Assembly (NCBI GenBank): GCA_963749515.1
Contig: CAVVMR010000010.1
Location: 496,001-560,000, forward strand
Source of the DNA: Gaiellasilicea sp963749515
Lineage (GTDB): Bacteria; Actinomycetota; Thermoleophilia; Gaiellales; Gaiellaceae
DNA: 64,000 bases
Direction: 5' to 3'
Shown here: piece by piece, positions 15,418 to 25,287 of the stretch
How positions within the stretch are numbered: position 1 is the first letter of the stretch
Layout: every line of letters begins with the position of its first letter
Position numbers and translations under genes: made by a program
Notes under the pieces: generated by a model
Databases searched by the model: none
The model's input: the letters and a program-made list of their open reading frames with translations, nothing else
What the model was told of the DNA's origin: nothing

Positions 15418-16348
15418 GCTCGTCCCCGAAGCCGGCTACGAGCTCGACACCTTCGAGATCGCCGGGTTCCCGCGCCGGCCCTCGCTCGGCCTGCTGCGCT
15501 CGCTGATCACGGCCGGCCGTGCTCCGCGCGCCTGCGCCGCGATTCTGAAGCGCCGGCAACCACACGTCGTGCTCGGCGGCGGCGGCTACGTCGCGGGACC
15601 GATGGTCTACGCCGCGTGGCGCCGCAAGCTCCCCGCCGCGTTGACGGAGGCGGACGCCCACCTCGGCCTCGCCAACCGGCTCGCGGCGCCCTTCGCGAAG
15701 CGCGTCTTCCTGGCCTATGGCATTCCGGGCCGCGAGGGCTCGAAGTACCGCGTCACCGGCCGGCCCGTACCGGGTGCTCACCTCGGCGTCTCGCAAGCCG
15801 AGGGCCGCCGCCGGTTCGGGATCTCCGGCGACGCGTCCGTGCTCGCCTTCTTCGGAGCGCTCGCCGGCGCGCGCAGCCTCAACGAGTTCGCGGTCGAGAC
15901 GTACGGCGCGTCGGGACCGACCGTACTGCACGTCTCGGGCGAGCGGGACTACGAGACGCTGCGCACGCGTGTGCAGAGGGACGACTACGTGCTGCTCGCG
16001 TCGACGAACGAGTTCGGCGCAGCACTCGCCGCTCCCGACATCGCAATCTCGCGTGCGGGCGGTACGGTCTGGGAGCTCGCGGCCGCCGGCACGCCCGCGA
16101 TCCTCGTGCCCTATCCCCATGCGACCGGTGACCACCAGACGCAGAACGCACGTCACTTCGAGCGTGGCGGCGGCGCCGTCGTCGTACCGGAGCCGGAGCT
16201 CGAGCGGGTGCCTGCTCTGGTCGACCAGCTGCTGGCCGACCGGCCGCGGCTGGAGTCGATGCGCGCGGCGATGCTGTCGATGGCGCGGCCGCAGGCTGCG
16301 GACGAGATCGCGGAGGAGCTGATCGCGCTTGCAGCCGCTCGCGGGTAG
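15266..16348 (+). CDS. murG: UDP-GlcNAc:lipid I N-acetylglucosaminyltransferase MurG
   Basis: A 360-residue peripheral-membrane GT-B glycosyltransferase making lipid II. The N-terminal domain has the loop AAGGTAGHVLPSLAVAEAL, then LGGGGYVAGP, and the C-terminal UDP-GlcNAc site ISRAGGTVWELAAAGTPAILVPYPHATGDHQTQNA is split over two motifs. ATG 15266 is required, since the first glycine loop follows within 16 residues and no later start is available. This forces a 152-nt overlap with ftsW in another frame. It overlaps murC by 20 nt. Confidence 0.95.
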   Translation: MSAHPNGELRCLIAAGGTAGHVLPSLAVAEALRARGVHVTFAGSPDRVEARLVPEAGYELDTFEIAGFPRRPSLGLLRSLITAGRAPRACAAILKRRQPHVVLGGGGYVAGPMVYAAWRRKLPAALTEADAHLGLANRLAAPFAKRVFLAYGIPGREGSKYRVTGRPVPGAHLGVSQAEGRRRFGISGDASVLAFFGALAGARSLNEFAVETYGASGPTVLHVSGERDYETLRTRVQRDDYVLLASTNEFGAALAAPDIAISRAGGTVWELAAAGTPAILVPYPHATGDHQTQNARHFERGGGAVVVPEPELERVPALVDQLLADRPRLESMRAAMLSMARPQAADEIAEELIALAAARG

Positions 16349-17498
16349 GCGCCTCTGGTTCGTGGGGATCGGCGGGGCGGGCCTCTCCTCGTACGCCTTT
16401 CTCGCGCGGGCCTGGGGCGCCGAGGTGGGCGGCTGGGACCGCGCCGAGACGCCGTACCTGCGCCAGTTGGACGGAGTGCAGCTGGAGATCGCGCCCGAGC
16501 CCGTCGTGCCCGAAGGCTGGGAGACGATCGTCTCGAGTGCCTACCCCTCTGTCGCCGGCACACCGCGCGCCGACTTCCTTGCCGAGCTCGTGTCGCTGCG
16601 GCGGTCGATCGTCGTCGCCGGCGCCCACGGAAAGACGACGACGACGGGGATGATCGCGTTCGTCCTCGCCGAGCTCGGGCTCGACCCTGCGTGGCTCGTG
16701 GGCGGCGAGATCGCCCAGCTCGGCGGCAACGCCGGTGCGGGAGAAGGTTGGCTCGTCGCCGAAGGGGACGAGTCCGACAGGACGGTCGAGCGGCTGCGCC
16801 CGCAGATCGCGGTCGTGACGAACGTCGAGCTCGACCATCACTCGACCTTCTCCTCCGCGGCGGAGGTGGAGCAGCTGTTCGACCTCTGGCTCGCCGACGT
16901 GCCGCAGGTCGTGCGCGGCTCTGAGCTCGAGCCGGTGTCCTTCGAGTTGCTCATCGCCGGCGAGCACAACCGCAGGAACGCCGCCGCCGCGCTGGCAGCG
17001 CTCGAGCTCGCCGGCGTCGCGCGTGCCGATGCCGAGCCCGTGCTCGCCCGCTTTCGCGGCGCCACGCGGCGCTTCGAGCACATCGGCGAGAAACAAGGGG
17101 TCACCGTCGTGGACGACTACGCACACCATCCGTCGGAGATCGCAGCGACCGTCGCGGCCGCGCGGGAGAGAACGGACGGGCGCGTGCTGGTGCTCTTCCA
17201 GCCGCACCTCTACTCGCGGACGCGCTACCTCGCTCACGAGCTCGGGGCCGCGCTCTCGACCGCCGACGCAGTCTGCGTCACAGAGATCTACCGCGCGCGC
17301 GAGGAGCCGATCGACGGCGTCGACGGGAAGCTCGTCGTCGACGCGCTCCGGCCCGGGTTGCGCGCGGGCTGGGCGCCGAGCGTCGAGGACGGTGCGCAGA
17401 TCGTCGCCTCGTGGGCTCGCACCGGTGACCTCGTGCTCACCGTCGGGGCCGGGGACGTCGATCGCGCCGGCCCACTCGTGCTGGCAGCGCTCCGATGA
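16329..17498 (+). CDS. murC: UDP-MurNAc--L-alanine ligase MurC
   Basis: 389 residues, shorter than most MurC (450-490) but with all three domains. They are the Rossmann loop VGIGGAGLSS (12-21), the ATP loop AGAHGKTTTT, NVELDHHSTFSS, and C-terminal DDYAHHPSEI plus FQPHLYSRT, which identify MurC rather than Mpl. The TTG at 16329 is the only start that keeps the N-terminal glycine loop and lies inside the end of murG. The stop overlaps the murB start (ATGA). Confidence 0.93.
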   Translation: MQPLAGRRLWFVGIGGAGLSSYAFLARAWGAEVGGWDRAETPYLRQLDGVQLEIAPEPVVPEGWETIVSSAYPSVAGTPRADFLAELVSLRRSIVVAGAHGKTTTTGMIAFVLAELGLDPAWLVGGEIAQLGGNAGAGEGWLVAEGDESDRTVERLRPQIAVVTNVELDHHSTFSSAAEVEQLFDLWLADVPQVVRGSELEPVSFELLIAGEHNRRNAAAALAALELAGVARADAEPVLARFRGATRRFEHIGEKQGVTVVDDYAHHPSEIAATVAAARERTDGRVLVLFQPHLYSRTRYLAHELGAALSTADAVCVTEIYRAREEPIDGVDGKLVVDALRPGLRAGWAPSVEDGAQIVASWARTGDLVLTVGAGDVDRAGPLVLAALR

Positions 17499-18373
17499 AG
17501 ATCGAGGAGAACGTCACGCTCGCCCGGCTGACGACGATCGGCACGGGCGGGCTTGCGCGCGCATTCGCCAAGCCGACAACACTGGCCGAGCTCGAGCAGG
17601 CTCTCGCCTGGGCGGAGAAACGCCACCTTCAGGTGGCCACCGTGGGACTCGGGTCGAACCTCCTCGCCTCCGACGAAGGCGTCGAGGCGCTCGTCCTGCG
17701 GCTTGCCGGCGAGCTCGCGGCCGTGAGCGTGGATGGGGAGACGCTCGTCGCCGGAGGCGGGGCGACGAATGCCGTCTCTCTCCATCACGCACGGGCAGCC
17801 GGCCTGGGCGGCTTCGAGTTCGCCTGCGCGATTCCGGGGACTGCCGGTGGCGGAGTCTGGATGAACGCGGGCGCCTACGGCAGCGACTGGTCGCAGATCC
17901 TCGCCCGCGCGCTGGTCGTCACCGCAGGCGGGTCCGGTTGGCTGACGCCCGCCGAGCTCGGACTCTCGTACCGCCACTCGGAGCTTCGGCACGGGCAAGT
18001 CGTCGCCGAGGTCGAATACAGGCTCGCCCCGCGTCAGCAGGAGGAGATCAAGGAGACGGTCAGCGCGCTGATCGCGCAGCGGAAGGCGACGCAGCCGACG
18101 AACAAGCGCACGTTCGGCAGCGTCTTCAAGAATCCCGACCACGAGCTCGGGGCGGGGAGGATGCTGGAGGAGTGCGGCCTCAAGGGCCACGCGATCGGCG
18201 GCGCCCTGATCTCGCCCAAGCATGCGAACTTCATCGAGAACGCGGGCGGCGCCACGACGGTCGACGCGCTCGCGCTGATTGCCGAGGCCCGACGCCGCGC
18301 ACGCGATCGGTTCGGAGTCGAGCTCGAGCACGAGGTCGAGCTGCTCGGCGAGATCGAGCTCCCGCCCGACTGA
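17495..18373 (+). CDS. murB: UDP-N-acetylenolpyruvoylglucosamine reductase MurB
   Basis: A 292-residue FAD enzyme that reduces enolpyruvyl-UDP-GlcNAc to UDP-MurNAc. The FAD-binding type-4 domain has GLGSNLLASDEG and CAIPGTAGGGVWMNAGAYG. The proton donor Ser209 is in FGSVFKNP, and the late HANFIENAGGATT block is standard. It overlaps murC (ATGA) and is followed after 39 bp by ftsQ. Confidence 0.95.
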   Translation: MKIEENVTLARLTTIGTGGLARAFAKPTTLAELEQALAWAEKRHLQVATVGLGSNLLASDEGVEALVLRLAGELAAVSVDGETLVAGGGATNAVSLHHARAAGLGGFEFACAIPGTAGGGVWMNAGAYGSDWSQILARALVVTAGGSGWLTPAELGLSYRHSELRHGQVVAEVEYRLAPRQQEEIKETVSALIAQRKATQPTNKRTFGSVFKNPDHELGAGRMLEECGLKGHAIGGALISPKHANFIENAGGATTVDALALIAEARRRARDRFGVELEHEVELLGEIELPPD

Positions 18374-18412
18374 CGCCGGAGGAAGCGCTCCTGCCGCGGC
18401 GAACTCGCGAGC

Positions 18413-19270
18413 GTGGCCGGAGGAAAAGGATCACGGAATCGCCCACGCGCGCGAACGCGTGCCTCGACGGCCGTCTCGTTCCCCCGGACGGGCACCGGCA
18501 CCGGCCTCGATCTGGCCAGGATCGCTCCCTCGGGGCGCTCGCTCCTGATCGGCCTGCTGATCCTTTTGACGGCACTCGGTCTCTACGCCGCCGCGCGCGG
18601 CACCTCCGCATTCGCCGTGCAACGCCTGACCGTCGACGGCGCCGCCCCCGAGGTCGCCGCCGCGGTGCAGAAGGAACTGTCGCCGGCGCTCGGAGAGAGC
18701 CTCCTCGGACTCGACCTCGCCGCGCTCGAGCAGCGTGCCGAGAGCGTGCCGATGGTGGCGGCCGCGTCCTTCGACCGAGCCTTCCCGCACACCCTGCGGA
18801 TCGCCATCGTCCCCGAGGTGCCGGTCGCCGTCCTCCGTCAGGGGTCCTCGTCCTGGCTCGTCGCCGACGGGGGAAGAGTTGTCGCCGAGCTCCAGCAGGG
18901 GGCGCGGCCGGGGCTGCCGCGGATCTGGCTCACGCGTGACGTCGACGTCCGGCTCGGCGAGGCCGTCGGCGGCGTGCCGCTCCGCGCCGTCGCCGCCGTC
19001 GCTCCGCTCGTTTCGAGGCCGCTGCCGCTCGGCGTCGCGTCCGCAGTCGCGACGCGAGAGGAGCTGAAGCTCGTCCTCCGCAACGGTCTCGAGCTCCGGC
19101 TCGGGGACAGCCGCGATCTGCCCGTGAAACTCGAGGTCGCGCGGCGCGTGATCCCGCAGCTCCTCGGGGCCGGCGGCTACCTCGACGTCAGCGTTCCCGA
19201 CCGGCCGGTCGCCGGCGAGACCCTCAACTCTCAGGTTGAGGTTGAGACTACTGCCTCGACGGTACCATGA
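18413..19270 (+). CDS. ftsQ: Cell-division protein FtsQ
   Basis: 285 residues: a basic cytoplasmic tail (1-42), one membrane helix (about 43-61), a POTRA domain (FAVQRLTVDG onward, about 66-140) and a FtsQ beta domain ending in LDVSVPDRPV. It links early and late divisome proteins. The start GTG 18413 follows a GGAGGAAG about 30 nt away, so a local site is weak. It sits between murB and ftsZ, as in many actinobacteria. An inverted repeat is embedded in its last codons. Confidence 0.9.
   Translation: MAGGKGSRNRPRARTRASTAVSFPRTGTGTGLDLARIAPSGRSLLIGLLILLTALGLYAAARGTSAFAVQRLTVDGAAPEVAAAVQKELSPALGESLLGLDLAALEQRAESVPMVAAASFDRAFPHTLRIAIVPEVPVAVLRQGSSSWLVADGGRVVAELQQGARPGLPRIWLTRDVDVRLGEAVGGVPLRAVAAVAPLVSRPLPLGVASAVATREELKLVLRNGLELRLGDSRDLPVKLEVARRVIPQLLGAGGYLDVSVPDRPVAGETLNSQVEVETTASTVP
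19223..19246. promoter_or_regulatory. CTCAAC/GTTGAG inverted and direct repeat at the end of ftsQ
   Basis: CTCAAC (19223-19228), a 6-nt gap, GTTGAG (19235-19240) and immediately a second GTTGAG (19241-19246). It lies in the last codons of ftsQ, about 33 bp upstream of the ftsZ -35. It could be an operator or a short hairpin; both are inference. Confidence 0.3.
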
Positions 19271-19278
19271 GGTTCGCA

Positions 19279-19307
19279 TTGACAAGGCCGACAAGGAGAC
19301 GTACCCT
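19279..19307 (+). promoter_or_regulatory. ftsZ promoter
   Basis: TTGACA at 19279-19284, a 17-bp spacer and TACCCT at 19302-19307 form the best sigma-70-type promoter in the window. Transcription would start near 19314, leaving a leader of about 70 nt before ATG 19383, so ftsZ can be expressed independently of the upstream dcw genes. Confidence 0.75.
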
Positions 19308-19382
19308 CCACGCGGAAAGGAACGTCGTCACCCCGATGCTCTACTCGAGCTTCAGGTCGAGAGACGTCGAGACATTCAGCCC

Positions 19383-20453
19383 ATGAGAGATCCCTCAGGC
19401 AACTACCTCGCGGTCATCAAAGTCGTCGGCGTCGGCGGCGGCGGCACGAACGCGGTCAATCGGATGGTCGATGCCGGCCTCGGTGGGGTCGAGTTCATCG
19501 CCGTGAACACCGACGCCCAGGCTCTGCTGATGGCGGACGCGGATGTGAAGATCCACATCGGCTCGAGCGCCACGCGTGGGCTCGGCGCCGGCGCAGATCC
19601 CGCCGTCGGGCTCGCCGCCGCGCAGGAGAGCCGGGATGAGCTGAAGGAGGCGCTGAAGGGCGCCGACATGATCTTCGTCACCGCCGGCGAGGGCGGCGGC
19701 ACCGGCACCGGCGGCGCCCCGATCATCGCCGAGCTGGGCCGAGAGCTCGAGGCGCTGACCGTCGGCGTCGTCACCAAGCCGTTCGCCTTCGAGGGTCGCA
19801 GGCGGGCCGAGCAGGCCGAGGTCGGCATCCAGAACCTGCGCGACCGGGTCGACACGCTGATCGTGATCGAGAACGACCGGCTGCTGCAGGTCGTGGAGAA
19901 GAAGACTCCGGTCACGGAAGCCTTTCGCATCGCCGACGACATCCTCCGCCAGGGCGTCCAGGGCATCACCGACCTGATCACCGTGCCCGGGATCGTCAAT
20001 CTCGACTTCGCGGACGTGCGCACGATCATGCGCGACGCGGGCTCGGCGCTGATGGGCATCGGCATCGCATCGGGCGAGAACCGTGCGGCCGAGGCGGCCC
20101 GCACCGCGGTCTCCTCGCCGCTCCTCGAGCAGTCGGTCGACGGAGCGACGGGCATCCTCCTGAACGTCACCGGCGGCAGCGAGCTCGGCCTCTTCGAGGT
20201 GAACGAGGCTGCCGAGGTCGTCACCGGCGCCGCCGACCAGAACGCGAACGTGATCTTCGGCGCCGTGATCGACGACTCGCTCGGCGACGAGGTCCGGGTG
20301 ACCGTGATCGCAACCGGCTTCGGCCACCGTCAGCGCCGTCGCCGGCTCGAGGCGCCTGTCGCGCAGCCCGTCTCGAACGGTGCTCCGGAACGCCCGCGCG
20401 AGGAGCCTTCCGACTCCGAGCTCGAGATTCCGTCCTTCCTCCGCGAGGACTGA
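19383..20453 (+). CDS. ftsZ: Cell-division GTPase FtsZ
   Basis: A 356-residue tubulin-like GTPase forming the Z-ring. It has GVGGGGTNAVNRM near the N-terminus, the tubulin signature GGGTGTG (104-110), the T7-loop region VNLDFADVRTIM with catalytic Asp residues, a short linker, and the conserved C-terminal peptide LEIPSFLRED. ATG 19383 gives the typical start, and in-frame codons upstream are non-conserved. It has its own promoter and is followed by a stem-loop, so it ends the dcw cluster. No ftsA is present. Confidence 0.97.
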   Translation: MRDPSGNYLAVIKVVGVGGGGTNAVNRMVDAGLGGVEFIAVNTDAQALLMADADVKIHIGSSATRGLGAGADPAVGLAAAQESRDELKEALKGADMIFVTAGEGGGTGTGGAPIIAELGRELEALTVGVVTKPFAFEGRRRAEQAEVGIQNLRDRVDTLIVIENDRLLQVVEKKTPVTEAFRIADDILRQGVQGITDLITVPGIVNLDFADVRTIMRDAGSALMGIGIASGENRAAEAARTAVSSPLLEQSVDGATGILLNVTGGSELGLFEVNEAAEVVTGAADQNANVIFGAVIDDSLGDEVRVTVIATGFGHRQRRRRLEAPVAQPVSNGAPERPREEPSDSELEIPSFLRED

Positions 20454-20504
20454 ATTTGGCGCAAGGGCACGGGCAAAGCCCGCGCCCGCGCGAAGACCCC
20501 TAAA

Positions 20505-20524
20505 GGGAGAGCTGGCGCTCTCCT
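20505..20524 (+). terminator. Stem-loop after ftsZ
   Basis: GGAGAGC (20506-20512), loop TGGC, and GCTCTCC (20517-20523) form a perfect 7-bp stem, extended by a G-T pair. The left arm can alternatively pair with CCCT at 20498-20501. The following sequence is moderately T-rich. It probably terminates ftsZ transcription. Confidence 0.5.
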
Positions 20525-20617
20525 GTCCAGTCCTTAGGTTTGAGTTTTCCGTTGGCGCGGAAATGATCGCGCATGCCCTCTTAGCCGACTGCCCGGTCGG
20601 CATAGGAGACCCGGTCC

Positions 20618-20647
20618 GACGCCCCGGCTTGCCGGGGCGTCGTGCTT
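20618..20647 (+). terminator. Strong stem-loop before gcvT
   Basis: GACGCCCCGG (20618-20627), CTTG and CCGGGGCGTC (20632-20641) are a perfect inverted repeat followed by GTGCTTTCT. It lies only about 30 bp before gcvT and just upstream of its -10, so it isolates gcvT from upstream read-through. A second short repeat, GCCGAC/GTCGGC, is at 20584-20601. Confidence 0.6.
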
Positions 20648-20658
20648 TCTCCAGTCGT

Positions 20659-20671
20659 TAGAGTCAGCCGC
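20659..20671 (+). promoter_or_regulatory. -10 hexamer of leaderless gcvT
   Basis: TAGAGT (20659-20664) is followed by 7 nt and the GTG start of gcvT. No Shine-Dalgarno is present. I looked for a glycine riboswitch in the 218 bp before gcvT and found no matching core. Confidence 0.5.
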
Positions 20672-21721
20672 GTGCAGACCCTGGTGAAGACGCCGCTCCA
20701 CGGACGCCACGTTGCCGCCGGAGCGCGGATGGTGCCGTTCGCCGGCTGGGAGATGCCCGTCCAGTACGAAGGCGTCATCCCGGAGCACCGTGCGGTGCGC
20801 ACCGACTGCGGCGTCTTCGACGTCTCGCACATGGGCCAGTTCCACGTCGAAGGGCCGAACGCGCACCAGCTCCTCCAGTCGCTGCTCTCCAACGACCTCG
20901 ACAAGCTCGGCGCGGGCGACGCGCAGTACACGCTGCTGACGAACGACCACGGCGGCATCGTCGACGACCTGATCGCCTACCTGATCGACCCGCACCACTA
21001 CCTCGTCGTCGTCAACGCGGGCAACCGCGACGCTGCGTATGCGTGGATGAAGGAGCGCGAGATCCGCGGCTCCGAGGTGCGCGACGCGTCCGACGAGTAC
21101 GCACTCCTGGCCGTCCAGGGGCCGAGGTCGATCGAACGGCTCGGGCTGCCCGAGGCGAAGCCGTTCACCCACGCGATGGGCGAGATCGACGGCGTCGAGG
21201 TGATGGTGAACCGGACCGGCTACACCGGCGAGCTCGGTGTCGAGCTGATGTGCCCGGCGGAGGACGCGGTCGAGCTCTGGGACACGGTCGTCGGCCGCGG
21301 CGCCGTCCCGTGTGGGCTCGGCGCCCGCGACACGCTTCGGCTCGAGGTCTGCTACCCGCTGCACGGCAACGACATCACCGAGGAGACGGACGCGATCTCC
21401 GCCGGCCTCGGTTGGACGTGCGCGCTCGGCAAGGAGTTCAGCGGCGCGGCGGAGCTGCGCGCGATCAAGGAGGCGGGTCCGACGCGGAAGCTCGTCGCCT
21501 TCGTGATGGAGGAGAAAGCGATTCCACGCCAGGGCATGGCGATAGCGGGTGGAGGTGAGGTCACGTCCGGGACCCACAGCCCGATGCTCGACAAGGGCAT
21601 CGGCATGGGCTACGTCCCGGCCGCGGACGCCGCCCCAGGCACCGCGCTCCAGATCGACGTCCGCGGCAAGGAGCGCCGTGCGGCCGTCGTCCCCAAACCG
21701 ATCTACAAGCGAGAGGAGTAG
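20672..21721 (+). CDS. gcvT: Glycine cleavage system T protein (aminomethyltransferase)
   Basis: A 349-residue folate-dependent aminomethyltransferase releasing ammonia and methylene-THF from the H-protein-bound intermediate. Motifs include KTPLHGRHVAAGARMVPFAGWEMP, FDVSHMGQ, NRTGYTGELG, GLGARDTLRLE and, at the end, GKERRAAVVPKPIYKRE. GTG 20672 is the likely start, placed 7 nt after a -10 hexamer; the residues before it are not family-like. It is the first gene of gcvT-H-PA-PB. Confidence 0.94.
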   Translation: MQTLVKTPLHGRHVAAGARMVPFAGWEMPVQYEGVIPEHRAVRTDCGVFDVSHMGQFHVEGPNAHQLLQSLLSNDLDKLGAGDAQYTLLTNDHGGIVDDLIAYLIDPHHYLVVVNAGNRDAAYAWMKEREIRGSEVRDASDEYALLAVQGPRSIERLGLPEAKPFTHAMGEIDGVEVMVNRTGYTGELGVELMCPAEDAVELWDTVVGRGAVPCGLGARDTLRLEVCYPLHGNDITEETDAISAGLGWTCALGKEFSGAAELRAIKEAGPTRKLVAFVMEEKAIPRQGMAIAGGGEVTSGTHSPMLDKGIGMGYVPAADAAPGTALQIDVRGKERRAAVVPKPIYKREE

Positions 21722-21725
21722 GAGC

Positions 21726-22121
21726 TTGGCGGCAGGCGAGGACTATCCCGAGGGGCTGAAGTACCACCGCGAGCACGACTGGGCGCGCATCGAGGGCGAC
21801 GAGGCGACGTGCGGGATCACCTGGTTCGCGCAGGACGCGCTCGGCGAGCTCGTGCACTTCGAGGCGCCGACTGAAGGGAGCTCGGTGGCGAAGGACTCCA
21901 CCTACGGCGAGGTCGAGTCGGTCAAGGCGGTCTCGGACGTGATCGCACCGCTCTCGGGCGTGATCCTCGAGGTGAACCAGAAGGTGGTCGACGAGCCCGA
22001 GACGGTGAACGAGGATCCCTACGGCGAAGGCTGGCTGATCCGGATCAGGCTCTCCGACGCCTCCGAGGTCGATTCGCTGCTCGACGCCGAGGCGTACAAG
22101 CAGTTTCTCTCGGAACAATGA
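21726..22121 (+). CDS. gcvH: Glycine cleavage system H protein
   Basis: A 131-residue lipoyl-carrier protein. The lipoylated lysine is Lys67 in GEVESVKAVSD, and the fold continues with PLSGVILEVNQKVVDEPETVN and DPYGEGWLIRI, all conserved. The start TTG 21726 comes 4 nt after the gcvT stop, with an AGGAGTAGGAG purine tract upstream; no ATG or GTG is available at the right place. Followed by a hairpin before gcvPA. Confidence 0.95.
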   Translation: MAAGEDYPEGLKYHREHDWARIEGDEATCGITWFAQDALGELVHFEAPTEGSSVAKDSTYGEVESVKAVSDVIAPLSGVILEVNQKVVDEPETVNEDPYGEGWLIRIRLSDASEVDSLLDAEAYKQFLSEQ

Positions 22122-22156
22122 GCGTAGGCTCGACGGAGCTCATCCAGCGAGCGGAG

Positions 22157-22175
22157 GGGCTGGCTTTGCCAGCCC
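22157..22175 (+). repeat. Intra-operon stem-loop between gcvH and gcvPA
   Basis: GGGCTGGC-TTT-GCCAGCCC is a perfect 8-bp stem with a 3-nt loop in the 67-bp gap between gcvH and gcvPA. With no T-tract it is more likely an mRNA processing or stability element than a terminator. Confidence 0.5.
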
Positions 22176-22188
22176 TGGAGCGGGAACG

Positions 22189-23519
<1,331 letters not shown>

Positions 23520-23520
<1 letters not shown>

Positions 23521-25019
23521 TGGATCTCATCTACGAGAAGTCGAAGGCCGGCCGGCGTGCATCGACCCTGCCGAGCTACGACCTTCCGGCTGCCGAGGTG
23601 CCCGAGGAGCTCCGCCGGGCCGAGCCGCCGCGGCTGCCCGAGCTGGCAGAGCCGGAGCTCGTCCGGCACTTCACCGCCCTCTCGACCCGCAACTTCGGCA
23701 TCGACACCGGCTTCTATCCGCTCGGCAGCTGCACGATGAAGCACAACCCGCGGGTGAACGAGCGGGTCGTGATGCTGCCGGGCTTCAAGGACCTCCACCC
23801 GCACCAGGACGAGACCGGCGCGCAGGGTGCGCTCGAGCTGATGTGGCGGCTGCAGGAGATCCTGCAAGAGGTCGCCGGTCTCGACGCGTGCTCGTTGCAG
23901 CCGGCAGCGGGGTCGCAGGGAGAGCTGACCGGGCTGATGCTGATGCGCGCCTACTTCGAGGACCGCGGCGAGGGCGAGCAGCGCGACACGATCATCACGG
24001 CCGACACGGCGCACGGCACGAATCCGGCCAGCGTGACGATGGCGGGCTACAAGCTGGAGAAGGTCGGCACCGACGCGCGAGGAAACCTGGACCTCGACGA
24101 CCTCCGCGCCAAGGTGAACGAGCGCACCGCCGGCCTCATGCTGACGAATCCCTCGACGCTCGGGCTCTTCGACGAGCACATCGAGGAAGTGGCCAAGATC
24201 TTCCACGACGCCGGCTCGCTCCTCTACTACGACGGCGCGAACCTGAACGCGGTCTGCGGGATCTCCCGCCCCGGCGACATGGGCTTCGACATCGTCCACA
24301 TCAACCTGCACAAGACGTTCTCACAGCCGCACGGAGGCGGCGGTCCGGGCGGCGGGCCGATCGTGGTTCGCGACAAGCTCGAGCCGTTCCTGCCCGTCCC
24401 GGCGATCGTCAAGGACGGCGACCGGTTCCGGCTCGACCACGACCGGCCGAAGTCGATCGGAAAGGTGCGTGGCTTCACCGGGCCGTTCGGGGTGTTCGTC
24501 CGCTCGTACGCGTACATCCGCTCCTATGGCCCGGCGCTCCGCGAGATGTCCGAGGTCGCAGTGCTGAACGCCAACTACCTGCTCGCCAGGCTGCGGGATG
24601 CGTACGACCTGCCGTACGACCGGCTCTGCATGCACGAGTTCGTGCTCAGCGCCCGGAATCTGAAGCGAGAGCATGGGATCACCGCGCTCGACGTCGCGAA
24701 GCGGCTGATGGACTACGACTTCCACCCCCCGACGATCTACTTCCCGCTCGTCGTCCCCGAGGCGCTGATGATCGAGCCGACCGAGACGGAGCCGAAGGAG
24801 CGGCTCGACGCCTTCGTCGACGCGATGCTGGCGATTGCGCGCGAGTCGGCGGAGGACCCGGAGCTGCTGCGGGACGCGCCGCGCTCACGGCCTGTGCGCC
24901 GGCTCGACGAGGTGAAGGCGGCGAAGCGAGCGATCGTCAAGTACGGCTTCGACGAGCACCCGGATCTCTCCGGCGAGGGCGGCGAGCCCCGCCAGCTCGA
25001 GGCGCAAAAAGGCGCGTAG
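23520..25019 (+). CDS. gcvPB: Glycine dehydrogenase (decarboxylating) subunit 2
   Basis: A 499-residue PLP-dependent subunit that decarboxylates glycine and loads aminomethyl onto GcvH. The PLP Schiff-base lysine is Lys265 in HINLHKTFSQPHGGGGPG. Other marks are YPLGSCTMKHNPRVNE, QPAAGSQGELTG and TADTAHGTNPASV. ATG 23520 overlaps the gcvPA stop. The L protein (dihydrolipoyl dehydrogenase) is not in this window. Confidence 0.95.
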
Positions 25020-25276
25020 TGTCGCGCGCCGAGATCGCCCACCGCGTCGACGAGCTCGCGCGCGAGCACTCGGGCCGCGCCTTTGCAGACGCGATTCGCG
25101 CCTACTCGGAAACGCTCGACGACGCCTCGCAGGAAGAGCTGAAGCAGATCGTGCTCGAGCGGGCCGCAAACTTCGACCAGGCGGTCATGGAGCGGATCGA
25201 CACCGGCGGCTGGCTCCGGCGGCAGTGGGACCAGGCGACCGGTTCTTCACCACGCGGTAACCGACGCGGCCGGTAG
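25019..25276 (+). CDS. Small helical protein linked to the gcv operon
   Basis: 85 residues starting at GTG 25019, whose G is the last base of the gcvPB TAG stop. The sequence (SRAEIAHRVDELAREHSGRAF, then a helix ending WLRRQWDQATG) is predicted alpha-helical, soluble and charged, with no recognised family. GC-rich codon third positions and the tight junction support coding. The TAG stop is also the first half of the -10 hexamer of the next gene. Confidence 0.55.
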   Translation: MSRAEIAHRVDELAREHSGRAFADAIRAYSETLDDASQEELKQIVLERAANFDQAVMERIDTGGWLRRQWDQATGSSPRGNRRGR

Positions 25277-25287
25277 GTTTGCGCAGG
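25274..25287 (+). promoter_or_regulatory. -10 hexamer of the MMPL gene, overlapping a stop codon
   Basis: TAGGTT (25274-25279) lies 8 nt before ATG 25288, with its TAG being the stop codon of the previous gene. This supports ATG 25288 over the in-frame TTG at 25279. Confidence 0.45.

Noticed and set aside
19395..20603. 402-codon frame opposite ftsZ
   Set aside because: Shadow of ftsZ; no conserved domain in the translation.
20454..20671. Glycine riboswitch upstream of gcvT
   Set aside because: The position invites it, but the aptamer core sequences are not present and gcvT appears leaderless, which leaves no room for one downstream of the -10.
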